Assembly: GCA_947463165.1 (NCBI GenBank)
Contig: CANHSW010000035.1
Coordinates: 1-11,929, forward strand
Length of the DNA: 11,929 nt
DNA from: Cyanobacteriota bacterium
GTDB taxonomy: Bacteria > Cyanobacteriota > Cyanobacteriia > PCC-6307 > Cyanobiaceae
Direction of reading: 5' to 3'
Within the stretch, counting starts at the first letter, position 1. Every line of letters starts with the position of its first letter. The position numbers were made by a program, and so were the translations under genes. The notes below the pieces were generated by a model. It saw only the letters and a list, made by a program, of their open reading frames with translations. It had not been told where the DNA came from and did no database searches. Below, in pieces: positions 1 through 7,712 of this stretch.

Positions 1-158
1 AACTGGTGGAGGGCCACGAGGCCGTGGCCCGCACGATCCGCAGCGGTTTCGCCGTCGCCAACGAGGCCAACGACCAACCCACCGCAGACCTACTCACCCA
101 ACGCCTGCAAATCCACGAGAAAACCGCCTGGATGCTGCGCAGCCTGCTGGAGGCCTGA
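1..158 (+). CDS. dps: Dps-type DNA-protection ferritin, C-terminal fragment
   Basis: Only the last 51 codons are in the window; the reading frame is open from the left edge and ends at TGA 156-158. Dps proteins form dodecameric shells that oxidise and store iron and protect DNA during starvation or oxidative stress. The visible part contains a helix-forming stretch with [11 protein letters not shown], then [13 protein letters not shown] and [14 protein letters not shown], which match the usual C-terminal helices of Dps/bacterioferritin-like proteins. The ferroxidase residues lie upstream and cannot be checked. The gene ends 166 bases before pyrG, and a GC-rich inverted repeat lies between them, so the two are probably separate transcription units. 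Another member of the ferritin-like superfamily is possible, but the [12 protein letters not shown]...[10 protein letters not shown] pattern is typical of Dps. Confidence 0.8.
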   Translation, partial: LVEGHEAVARTIRSGFAVANEANDQPTADLLTQRLQIHEKTAWMLRSLLEA

Positions 159-206
159 GTAGGGAAGCTCGACCGGGCTGCTGGAAGCCCGAGCAGGCTG
201 GATGCT

Positions 207-268
207 CCCCAGTTGGCGGGCAGCCAGAACACCTGCTTAGGCCCCCAGCCCGCCGGCTGCCACTGGGG
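207..268 (+). other. Long GC-rich inverted repeat between dps and pyrG
   Basis: CCCCAGT (207-213) pairs with ACTGGGG (262-268), and GGCAGCC (219-225) pairs with GGCTGCC (255-261), giving a 14-bp stem with a five-base bulge. An alternative pairing is GGCGGGC (215-221) with GCCCGCC (248-254). A smaller hairpin, CGGGCT/AGCCCG, lies just upstream at about 175-191. No T-run follows, so this is not a classical intrinsic terminator. It may be a terminator for dps, a structured pyrG leader, or neither. The pairing is seen directly; the role is unknown. Confidence 0.4.
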
Positions 269-273
269 GGTTG

Positions 274-2052
<1,779 letters not shown>

Positions 2053-2064
2053 GCTGCACTGCCC

Positions 2065-2820
2065 ATGTCCCCCACCTGGCCCACCGCCGCCACACCGCCA
2101 GCGCTGCCAGCGCCAGCAGACGGGCCAGCCAGGGCCCCGGCTTCCCCAGCAGCAGTTAGCAGCGCCGTGTGCCCCGACCCCGTTCCCAGCCTGCCCGTAG
2201 TGGAAACCTTCCATTCACTGCAGGGGGAGGGTGTCCATGCCGGGCGCAGTGCCTTCTTCATCCGGCTGGCGGGCTGCCAGGTGGGTTGTAGCTGGTGCGA
2301 TACCAAGCACTCCTGGCCCCTGGCAGCCCATCCGCAGCGGCCCCTGGCCGAGCTGGTGGCGGAGGCGCAGGCCGCCGCCGCCGCCGGGGCGGCCTTCCTG
2401 GTGATCACCGGCGGCGAACCGCTGCACCACCAGCTCGATCCCATCTGCAACGCCCTGCGGCAGCTATCGGCACCGGGCGGCAAAGCACTGCCCCTGCACC
2501 TGGAAACCAGCGGCGTGGATCCCCTCAGCGGCCACTTTGACTGGATTGCCCTATCGCCCAAGCGCCACCGGCCGCCCAGGCCAGAACTGCTGGCCGCCTG
2601 CCACGAACTGAAGCTGGTGGTGCACTGCGGCGACGACCTCAGCTTCGCGGCGGCCATGGCCGCCGCCGCCGCCCGCCGGGGGCGGGATCAGGGACCGGTG
2701 CTGCTGCTGCAGCCGGGGGCCGACTGCGCCGCCGGCCAGCAACTGGCGATCGACTACGTGAAGGCCAATCCAAATTGGCGTCTCAGCCTGCAGAGCCACA
2801 AGCTGCTGGGCCTGCGCTGA
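2065..2820 (+). CDS. queE: 7-carboxy-7-deazaguanine synthase QueE (radical SAM)
   Basis: QueE rearranges 6-carboxytetrahydropterin to 7-carboxy-7-deazaguanine, the ring-contraction step of preQ0/queuosine synthesis. The radical SAM cluster motif CX3CX2C is at Cys71, Cys75 and Cys78 (GCQVGCSWCDTKHSW). The SAM-binding GGEP is at 116-119 (VITGGEPLHH), followed by LETSGVDP and SPK. The substrate-side motif ETFHSLQGEG precedes the cluster, as in the family. The 251-residue frame begins with about 40 residues of Pro/Ala-rich low-complexity sequence not typical of QueE. A GTG at 2167 would give 217 residues, nearer the family length, and may be the true start. Spacing to pyrG (12 bases from this ATG) indicates an operon. 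QueC, the next enzyme but one, is encoded about 1.9 kb downstream after a reverse-strand insertion of other genes. Confidence 0.93.
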   Translation: MSPTWPTAATPPALPAPADGPARAPASPAAVSSAVCPDPVPSLPVVETFHSLQGEGVHAGRSAFFIRLAGCQVGCSWCDTKHSWPLAAHPQRPLAELVAEAQAAAAAGAAFLVITGGEPLHHQLDPICNALRQLSAPGGKALPLHLETSGVDPLSGHFDWIALSPKRHRPPRPELLAACHELKLVVHCGDDLSFAAAMAAAAARRGRDQGPVLLLQPGADCAAGQQLAIDYVKANPNWRLSLQSHKLLGLR

Positions 2821-3198
2821 GCTGTATGGCCAGTTGATTAGCGAGGCTTAAGAAAATTTTAACCACGATCAATTGGGCCCTGATGCCCGCGATGGTCTCA
2901 TCAAAGGCTTTCAGGAAGGGCCCTCAGTTGGCAGCACCGCCGGGAGGACCGCCGGCAGGATCGCCGGCAGGGCCGTTTCCCATGGTTTGCTTAGCAGTTG
3001 CCTGGCGGCCAATAGCCCCAGGGCGCCAATTCACTTGAATAGCAACGCCCTAAGGCCCCGGGAGACCTTGGCGGACTTTTCCTATTGGATTGCCCCTAGG
3101 CAGGCCACTGGCAGCACAGATTGTGCCCACAGAAAGTCAATAAAGACAAAACCATCTAGGGCTTCAGTCCGCGCGACCAACCGCACCGCCGTCAATGA
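2821..3198. other. Non-coding stretch after queE, no convincing gene
   Basis: I see no supported gene in these 378 bases. The stretch holds a 12-bp tandem repeat (2935-2970), two GGGCCC palindromes (2875-2880 and 2918-2923), and a minus-strand mini-frame (2983-2924) that would encode a 19-residue Gly/Pro/Ala-rich peptide. It also contains a + strand frame of 111 codons (2873-3208) with no recognisable motif, which overlaps the end of the better-supported minus-strand small gene. Confidence 0.5.
2935..2970. repeat. 12-bp tandem repeat, 3 units
   Basis: Three consecutive 12-mers are CACCGCCGGGAG, GACCGCCGGCAG and GATCGCCGGCAG. The last two differ at one base. They look like a short slipped-strand repeat in non-coding GC-rich DNA. 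Confidence 0.6.
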
Positions 3199-3420
3199 CT
3201 ATAGATAAAGAACACCAATGCTAATAAGCGAGTTTCCAGTACTGCCAATTCCAACCACATTATCGCCAGAAGCGGTAGACTGATTGAAGTTTGTCAACCC
3301 TCCCAACACGCTGGCACCGCCAAGACCGCCGAAACCGCCAAGCAAGGAGCCAAGCGACGGCCTGGCGCCGCCAGATAGCGCTTCACAGTTCCGATCCGCA
3401 AGCAAGCTGATTTGAGACAC
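3199..3420 (-). CDS. Small protein with double-glycine leader-like N-terminus, glycine-rich centre and DNVVGIG C-terminus
   Basis: No family is recognised with certainty. From the GTG at 3420 the product is 73 residues. The N-terminus ISLLADRNCEALSGG resembles the leader of double-glycine peptides exported by C39-peptidase ABC transporters. A glycine-rich linker follows (LGSLLGGFGGLGGASVLGG), then a C-terminal segment with NFNQ, DNVVGIG and LISIGV. The leader and the C-terminus both align with the neighbouring 55-residue product (3615-3782). In the ten shared residues FNQ + DNVVGIG, six codons differ and all six are synonymous, which argues that both are translated. The start is uncertain: no ATG lies between the upstream terminator (3530-3557) and the leader, so GTG 3420, a TTG at 3405, or loss of the original start are all possible. 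A longer frame reaching 3570 would begin inside that terminator and is not accepted. Confidence 0.55.
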   Translation of the reverse strand: MSQISLLADRNCEALSGGARPSLGSLLGGFGGLGGASVLGGLTNFNQSTASGDNVVGIGSTGNSLISIGVLYL

Positions 3421-3529
3421 AAAGAAAACCGGAAGAAGACCGGATGAATGTTGGCTCTGATTTTCTAGACACGGCTTGAGTGAACATCCAAAGGCGCAGC
3501 GAATATGCAACGTCCAGATAACAAGCAAT

Positions 3530-3557
3530 AAAAAAGCCGCTTGATATTTCAAGCGGC
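3530..3557 (-). terminator. Intrinsic terminator downstream of the 55-residue small gene
   Basis: On the minus strand a perfect 9-bp stem, GCCGCTTGA/TCAAGCGGC (3557-3549 with 3544-3536, loop AATA), is followed by six T residues (3535-3530). A second hairpin, CCTGAC-AAA-GTCAGG (3595-3581), lies between this and the stop codon of the small gene. There is no T-run on the + strand side, so it acts in one direction, ending transcription of the 3615-3782 gene. Confidence 0.88.
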
Positions 3558-3614
3558 ATACACGAGTCAACGATCAATAACCTGACTTTGTCAGGCCATG
3601 ACTGGACTTCAAAA

Positions 3615-3782
3615 TCAGAACAGTTTGATCACGCCGGTGCTAACAAGGCTCAGGTCGCCACCAATGCCAACAACGTTGTCGCGGGTGCCAAACTGGTTGA
3701 AGGACAGAGTAGAACCACCACCGTTGAAAGATTCGGCGCTCTTGTCGGCGATTTCTTGGATAGCAGTGTTGTTTGAGGTCAT
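3615..3782 (-). CDS. 55-residue double-glycine leader-like small protein (RiPP/bacteriocin-like, function unknown)
   Basis: The frame runs from ATG 3782-3780 to TGA 3617-3615, and an in-frame stop lies eight codons upstream, so the start is well fixed. The N-terminal 22 residues (MTSNNTAIQEIADKSAESFNGG) look like a double-glycine leader; the putative mature part has STLSFNQFGTRDNVVGIGG and ends VSTGVIKLF. The leader aligns with that of the downstream small gene: IQEIADKSAESFNGG against ISLLADRNCEALSGG. The C-terminus aligns as FNQ, DNVVGIG, L(V/I)S and GV, with mainly synonymous codon differences. The FNQxG..DN pattern faintly recalls curlin repeats, but with wrong spacing and only one copy. 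A strong terminator follows and an inverted repeat lies in the presumed leader. Export by a C39-type ABC transporter is inferred; no transporter or modifying enzyme is in the window. Confidence 0.7.
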   Translation of the reverse strand: MTSNNTAIQEIADKSAESFNGGGSTLSFNQFGTRDNVVGIGGDLSLVSTGVIKLF

Positions 3783-3798
3783 GGTAACAAAGCGAAGT

Positions 3799-3840
3799 GT
3801 GGATCAGCGGGGACAAGCCCCTCACCTTGTTTAGATCCAC
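3799..3840 (-). promoter_or_regulatory. Nested inverted repeat in the 5' region of the 55-residue gene
   Basis: GTGGATC (3799-3805) pairs with GATCCAC (3834-3840), and inside it GGGG (3809-3812) pairs with CCCC (3818-3821). The structure begins 16 bases upstream of the ATG of the minus-strand gene. It could be an operator, an attenuator-like leader fold or an RNA-stability element. No convincing -10/-35 pair was found beside it. Confidence 0.4.
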
Positions 3841-3964
3841 AAGGAACCTTTGGGCCCCATTTCAGCTAATGCGCTGAGCTTCAACAGCGAAGTGAATAAA
3901 AAACATTCGGCTAAACCGGTATGCGCCAAAACTATTGTTGTCTTCGCCCTCTTCCTGGCAGAAA

Positions 3965-3986
3965 TTCCTGGCCAGCGGGCCAGGAA
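3965..3986 (-). terminator. Possible weak terminator hairpin downstream of ecotin
   Basis: A perfect 8-bp stem, TTCCTGGC/GCCAGGAA with a 6-base loop, lies about 94 bases beyond the ecotin stop codon on the minus strand and is followed there by only TTT. A second copy of CTTCCTGGC at about 3951 could compete for the same arm. It is a plausible but weak terminator; it may instead be an mRNA 3'-end stabiliser. Confidence 0.35.
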
Positions 3987-4079
3987 GAAAATCCAGGCCG
4001 ACTGGCCGATCGAGGCCAGCAAGGCTCCAGACCCGCCTTCCCCAGCCAAAAATCCCAGCCCACCGGCCCCCGCTCCACT

Positions 4080-4604
4080 TCAGGGCAGCGCCAGGGCCGG
4101 CTGGCTGTTGGTCTCCGCCTTCCACAGCCTCCACCGCAGCTGCAGCGGTCTGGGGGCATCCAACACGATCGGGGTACTGACGTTGTAAGAAACCACGAAC
4201 GGCTTGCCGGCCATGGGCACAAAGCGCTCCCGGGGCGGCATGCCGGGGCAGGCCATGCGGGTGGCCACCAGGGGCCCCACCTCGCTCACCCGATACAAAA
4301 TCGGCCCCTGGCCTGCCGCCAGCGGCTCGGGCCTGAGCCTGGCGCTGAAGCTGTACTGGTTGCAATCCACCAGGGTGGTTTGGCCCACGATCAACTCCAC
4401 GCGCCAGTCGCGGGGGTTGGCCGAGATGCTGCCATCGGCGCTGGGGCGCAGCAGCCCAGGCAATTGGATCACCCAGCGGCGATCGCCGGCGGCAGGCGCT
4501 GGATAGCCGCTCAAATCCAACCGCGGGATGGCCCTGGCCGCCGGTGCCGCCGCCAGGGCCAAGCCGGTGAACGCCAGGGCGATCAGTGGACGAAGCATGG
4601 GCAT
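4080..4604 (-). CDS. eco: Ecotin-family periplasmic serine-protease inhibitor
   Basis: Ecotins are secreted dimers that inhibit trypsin-fold serine proteases in the periplasm. The product is 174 residues. A Sec signal peptide (hydrophobic core [14 protein letters not shown], likely cleavage after ARA at 25) precedes the ecotin core. Matches are [20 protein letters not shown] (30-50), [14 protein letters not shown] (69-82), [13 protein letters not shown] (109-121) and RWRLWKAE (157-164). Cys81 and Cys119 correspond to the conserved disulfide. The reactive-site loop reads ATRMAC, so the P1 residue (Met84 in E. coli ecotin) is Arg116 here, which predicts inhibition of trypsin-like proteases. The start could be either of two ATGs two codons apart. 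The gene is divergent from queC across about 110 bases and lies on the same strand as, and upstream of, the 55-residue small gene. The assignment is firm; the natural target is unknown. Confidence 0.93.
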   Translation of the reverse strand: MPMLRPLIALAFTGLALAAAPAARAIPRLDLSGYPAPAAGDRRWVIQLPGLLRPSADGSISANPRDWRVELIVGQTTLVDCNQYSFSARLRPEPLAAGQGPILYRVSEVGPLVATRMACPGMPPRERFVPMAGKPFVVSYNVSTPIVLDAPRPLQLRWRLWKAETNSQPALALP

Positions 4605-4631
4605 TGCCAGCGCACTGGCGACATTTTGACG

Positions 4632-4699
4632 AGCACCGGTGCCCCTGGCAGGTCAATGCCTAGAGCAGGTCACTGCCCCTGGCAGGTAATGGCCTCCAT
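4632..4699. repeat. 17-bp tandem array in the ecotin/queC divergent intergenic region
   Basis: Four 17-bp units lie end to end (4632-4648, 4649-4665, 4666-4682 and 4683-4699). Units 2-4 start with CAGGT, and the shared core CAGGTCA.TGCC recurs at 4649, 4666 and 4683, exactly 17 bases apart. The first unit shares the TGCCCCTGG end with the third and contains the palindrome GCACCGGTGC (4633-4642). The array fills the space between two divergent starts, so it may bind a regulator; slipped-strand duplication without function is also possible. Confidence 0.65.
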
Positions 4700-4715
4700 C
4701 TGCCAGCCTCAGGCC

Positions 4716-5408
4716 ATGCCTGCTGACGCCCCCCCCCTGGCCATCGCCCTGCTCTCCGGCGGGCTCGATTCGGCCACCGCCGCCGCCCTGGCCATTGAAG
4801 CGGGCTACCGGGTGATCGGGCTCTCGTTCAACTACGGCCAGCGCCACCTGCGGGAACTGGAGGCCGCCGCCGCCCTGGCCGCCGGGCTGGGGCTGGTGGA
4901 GCACCATGTAATAGACGTGAACCTGGCCGCCTGGGGCGGCTCGGCGCTCACCGACAGCGCCATCGCCATCCCCACCTCTGGCGTGGAAGCGAGCGGCATT
5001 CCCAACACCTATGTGCCGGGTCGCAACACGGTGTTCATCGCCCTGGGCCTGAGCCTGGCGGAGGCCCGCGGCGCAGAAGCCCTGGTGCTGGGGGTGAACG
5101 CCGTGGACTACTCCGGCTACCCCGACTGCCGGCCCGATTACCTGACCGCCTTCCAGACCCTGGCGGACCTGGCCAGCAGGGCGGGCCGCCAGGGCCGCGG
5201 CGCCCGCCTCTGGGCACCGCTGGTGAACTGGAGCAAGTTGGAGATTGTGCGGCAGGCCCTGCGCCTGGGGGTGCCGATCGCCGACACCTGGAGTTGCTAC
5301 AGCGGCGGCCACCAGCCCTGCGGGCTCTGCGACAGCTGCCGGATTCGCGATGGGGCCCTGATCGAGGCGGGTCGAGCTGATCTGGCCAGTAGCCAGCGGG
5401 AGGCATGA
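4716..5408 (+). CDS. queC: 7-cyano-7-deazaguanine (preQ0) synthase QueC
   Basis: QueC converts 7-carboxy-7-deazaguanine and ammonia to preQ0 with ATP. The product is 230 residues, the usual family length. The PP-loop SGGLDS is at 14-19 ([14 protein letters not shown]), followed by [16 protein letters not shown] (100-107) and [15 protein letters not shown]. The zinc site is formed by Cys194, Cys202, Cys205 and Cys208 in [17 protein letters not shown]. The frame stays open far upstream, but I choose ATG 4716 because it leaves the normal short N-terminus. An in-frame ATG at 4689 lies inside the 17-bp tandem array and is a second candidate. The stop codon overlaps the pabB start (ATGA, 5405-5408), so queC, pabB and the next gene form one operon. 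No preQ1 riboswitch was seen upstream. Confidence 0.95.
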   Translation: MPADAPPLAIALLSGGLDSATAAALAIEAGYRVIGLSFNYGQRHLRELEAAAALAAGLGLVEHHVIDVNLAAWGGSALTDSAIAIPTSGVEASGIPNTYVPGRNTVFIALGLSLAEARGAEALVLGVNAVDYSGYPDCRPDYLTAFQTLADLASRAGRQGRGARLWAPLVNWSKLEIVRQALRLGVPIADTWSCYSGGHQPCGLCDSCRIRDGALIEAGRADLASSQREA

Positions 5409-6736
5409 GCGGCCTTACCTGGCGGCGGCAGCCGCTGCCCTGGCGGCAGCCGCTGCTGGTGGTGCAGGCCCTGGCCCACCACTACGGCCCGGCCGGGCTG
5501 GTGTGGCTCGATGGCAACGAAAGTCCCTTGGCCGGCATCGGGCGGCTCGGCGTGGCCCCCCACCAGCAACTGGTTTGCCGCGGGCTGCCCGGCGAGGCGA
5601 ACGCCAGTGATCCCTTCATCGCCCTGGAAACGATGGCCCGCAGTGGCGGCCACTGGATGGGCTGGTTGGCCTACGAAGCGGGCGCCTGGGTGGAGCCGGC
5701 GGCCCACTGGCGCTCCTCGCCCATGGCCAGCCTCTGGGCGGCGCGCCACGATCCGGTGCTGGCGATCGATGCCCAAGGCCAGCAGCTCTGGCTAGAGGGC
5801 AGTGAACGGGGGTTGATGGCAGAGCTGACGGCCCTGATCGAGGCCCTGCCCCCCGGTGCTGCCGCTGCGCCGCTGACCAGCCCAGGACCGATCCCGCTGC
5901 ATCTCTGGCAGTGGCACACAAGCCGCCAGAGCTACACCGAGCAGGTGGATCAGATCCGCGCTCGCATCGCCGCCGGCGACCTGTTCCAGGCCAATCTCAC
6001 CGCCTGCTGCGAGCACCAGCTGCAGGCGGAGCCCGATCTGCTGGCCCTCTACGGCCGGCTGCGCCAGCGCTGCCCGGCTCCCTTCGGGGGGCTAGCGATC
6101 GCTGCGGGGGAAGCTGCTGGGGAAGCGGTGCTCTCCGCCTCCCCGGAACGCTTTTTGCAACTGGATGGCCAGGGCTGGGTGGAAACCAGGCCGATCAAGG
6201 GCACCCGGCCCCGCCATGGCGAGGCCAGCGCCGATGCCGAAGCCGCCGCAGACCTGATCACCAGCCCCAAGGACCGGGCCGAAAACGTGATGATCGTGGA
6301 TCTGCTGCGCAACGACCTGGGCCGGGTCTGCCGGCCGGGCAGCGTGGCGGTGCCCCAACTGGTGGCCCTCGAGAGCTACGCCCAGGTGCACCACCTCACC
6401 TCGGTGGTGCGGGGCCAGCTGCGGCCGAATACCAACCTGGTGCAGCTGCTGCGGGCCTGCTGGCCGGGGGGCTCGATCAGCGGAGCGCCCAAAATCCGGG
6501 CCTGTCAACGGCTGGGGGAGCTGGAGCCGGTGCCCCGAGGGCCCTACTGCGGCTCCCTGTTCCGGCTGACGCCCACCGGCGAATTCGACAGCAGCATTTT
6601 GATTCGCTCCCTGTTTGTGCGGGGCCGCAGCCTGCGGGCCCATGCCGGCTGCGGCATCGTGGCCGACTCCGACCCGGCCGGCGAGGCGGAGGAACTGGGC
6701 TGGAAGCTGCAGCCCCTGCTCGACGCCCTGGCCTGA
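5405..6736 (+). CDS. pabB: Aminodeoxychorismate synthase component I (PabB)
   Basis: PabB aminates chorismate to 4-amino-4-deoxychorismate with ammonia from PabA, on the route to p-aminobenzoate and folate. The product is 443 residues with an N-terminal TrpE-like region (MGWLAYEAG at about 85-93) and a C-terminal chorismate-binding domain. Key blocks are FQANLTA (194-200), ASPERFL (245-251), [10 protein letters not shown] (261-270), [20 protein letters not shown] (290-309), [11 protein letters not shown] (323-333) and [11 protein letters not shown] (354-364). The PIKGT motif with Lys265 marks PabB; anthranilate synthase TrpE has PIAGT. It overlaps queC by four bases and shares one base with the next gene (TGATG), so translation is probably coupled. 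pabA is not in the window. Confusion with isochorismate synthase is unlikely because of PIKGT and GSISGAPK. Confidence 0.95.
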   Translation: MSGLTWRRQPLPWRQPLLVVQALAHHYGPAGLVWLDGNESPLAGIGRLGVAPHQQLVCRGLPGEANASDPFIALETMARSGGHWMGWLAYEAGAWVEPAAHWRSSPMASLWAARHDPVLAIDAQGQQLWLEGSERGLMAELTALIEALPPGAAAAPLTSPGPIPLHLWQWHTSRQSYTEQVDQIRARIAAGDLFQANLTACCEHQLQAEPDLLALYGRLRQRCPAPFGGLAIAAGEAAGEAVLSASPERFLQLDGQGWVETRPIKGTRPRHGEASADAEAAADLITSPKDRAENVMIVDLLRNDLGRVCRPGSVAVPQLVALESYAQVHHLTSVVRGQLRPNTNLVQLLRACWPGGSISGAPKIRACQRLGELEPVPRGPYCGSLFRLTPTGEFDSSILIRSLFVRGRSLRAHAGCGIVADSDPAGEAEELGWKLQPLLDALA

Positions 6737-7593
6737 TGGCAGCCGCCATCGCCTGGATCGATAGCCCCGATGGGGCGGGCCGCTGGGGCGAGCCGGCGGC
6801 GCTGGGCCTACCGCTGCACGATCGCGGCCTGCTGCTGGCCGACGGCCTGTTCGAAACGCTGCTGGTGGAGCGGGGCCAGCCCCAGCTACTGAAGGAGCAC
6901 CTGGAGCGCTGGCACGGCGGCGCCGCCCTGTTGGGCATGGCGCCGCCACCGGGGGCTGCACGGGTGCGCCAGTTGGCCGCCGAGGCGGTGGCCCGCAGTG
7001 GCATCGGCGGCGGTGCCCTGCGGCTCAACTGGAGCCGCGGCGGCGGCGGTCGCGGCATCGAGCTGCCGCCGGGTGCTGCCGAGGGCGGCCCTGGCCAGCG
7101 CTTTTGGCTACAGCTATCGGCGGCGACGCCCTGCTTTGCCCCCTTAACGGTGATCGTTAGCGCCACCGAGCGGCGCTGCAGCACCAGTCTGCTGAGCCGC
7201 TGCAAGAGCTTCGCCTACGGCTCCGCGATCCAGGCCCGCCGCCAAGCTCGCGCCGCCGGCGCCGACGAGGCCTTGCTGGCCAGCAGTGCCGGCGGCCTCT
7301 GCTGCGGCACCACCGCCAACCTGCTGGTGCTGCGGGCTGGCCAGTGGTGCACCCCGCCCCTGGCCAGCGGCTGCCTGCCGGGGGTGATGCGTCGCCGGGC
7401 CCTGGAATTGGGTCTGGCCCAGGAGGCCCAGCAGCCCATTGAGCTCAGTGAATTTGCCAGCGGCCAGATCCCCGCAGCCCTGCTAATCAACAGCCTCGGC
7501 TGCAGGCCGATCAGCGCCATCGAGGGGCTGGCCCTGGCCGAGGTTCAACCCGGGGCGGCGAAGCGATTTTGGCGTGGTCTGCTGCCGGCCTGA
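6736..7593 (+). CDS. pabC: Class IV PLP aminotransferase, probable aminodeoxychorismate lyase (PabC-like)
   Basis: This fold-type IV PLP protein is placed directly after pabB, which suggests it eliminates pyruvate from aminodeoxychorismate to give p-aminobenzoate. It has 285 residues from ATG 6736, whose A is the last base of the pabB stop. The N-terminal motif LHDRGLLLADGLFET (27-41) is typical of the family. The PLP lysine is most likely Lys157 in SRCKSFAYGSAIQARR. In the usual GxVxExxxxN motif, the glutamate that contacts the PLP ring nitrogen is replaced: here the sequence is GGLCCGTTAN, with Cys190 at the glutamate position and Asn195 kept. Other motifs such as SGCLPGVMRR (211-220) are intact. 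A branched-chain or D-amino-acid aminotransferase role cannot be excluded by sequence alone; the context favours PabC. Confidence 0.82.
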   Translation: MAAAIAWIDSPDGAGRWGEPAALGLPLHDRGLLLADGLFETLLVERGQPQLLKEHLERWHGGAALLGMAPPPGAARVRQLAAEAVARSGIGGGALRLNWSRGGGGRGIELPPGAAEGGPGQRFWLQLSAATPCFAPLTVIVSATERRCSTSLLSRCKSFAYGSAIQARRQARAAGADEALLASSAGGLCCGTTANLLVLRAGQWCTPPLASGCLPGVMRRRALELGLAQEAQQPIELSEFASGQIPAALLINSLGCRPISAIEGLALAEVQPGAAKRFWRGLLPA

Positions 7594-7606
7594 GCGGCGG
7601 CGCCCA

Positions 7607-7664
7607 GCAGTGCTCAATTGCAGGCCGGCTCCAGAGCAGAAGTGCTGAATTAGGCAGTGCTCAA
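7607..7664. repeat. 11-bp direct repeat between pabC and the lipoprotein gene
   Basis: GCAGTGCTCAA occurs at 7607-7617 and 7654-7664, each followed within 11 bases by GGCCGG. A degenerate third copy (GAAGTGCTGAA) lies at about 7639-7649. The repeats sit 49-106 bases upstream of the lipoprotein start, so they may be part of its promoter region or mere slippage products. Confidence 0.5.
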
Positions 7665-7712
7665 GGCCGGGAGTAAAAAAGGTTCAGCATCGATCTGGGC
7701 AAGGAAAGCGCT

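Noticed and set aside
2873..3208. 111-codon + strand frame with TAGR repeats
   Set aside because: No recognisable motif. The repeat is explained by the 12-bp tandem DNA repeat, and its 3' end overlaps the minus-strand gene supported by synonymous-site conservation.
3421..3570. Extension of the downstream small gene to ATG 3570
   Set aside because: The ATG lies upstream of and reads through an intrinsic terminator; the extra residues resemble neither leader nor core.
3862..4656. 264-codon minus-strand frame overlapping ecotin
   Set aside because: It is an out-of-frame shadow of ecotin, which has a clear signal peptide and family motifs.
3921..4715. Long N-terminal extension of QueC
   Set aside because: This is an open-frame artefact of GC-rich DNA; it would run antisense through ecotin, and QueC normally starts just before the PP-loop.
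4605..4715. preQ1 riboswitch upstream of queC (also looked for before queE)
   Set aside because: No pseudoknot-type preQ1 aptamer pattern is visible; the space is taken by the 17-bp repeats.
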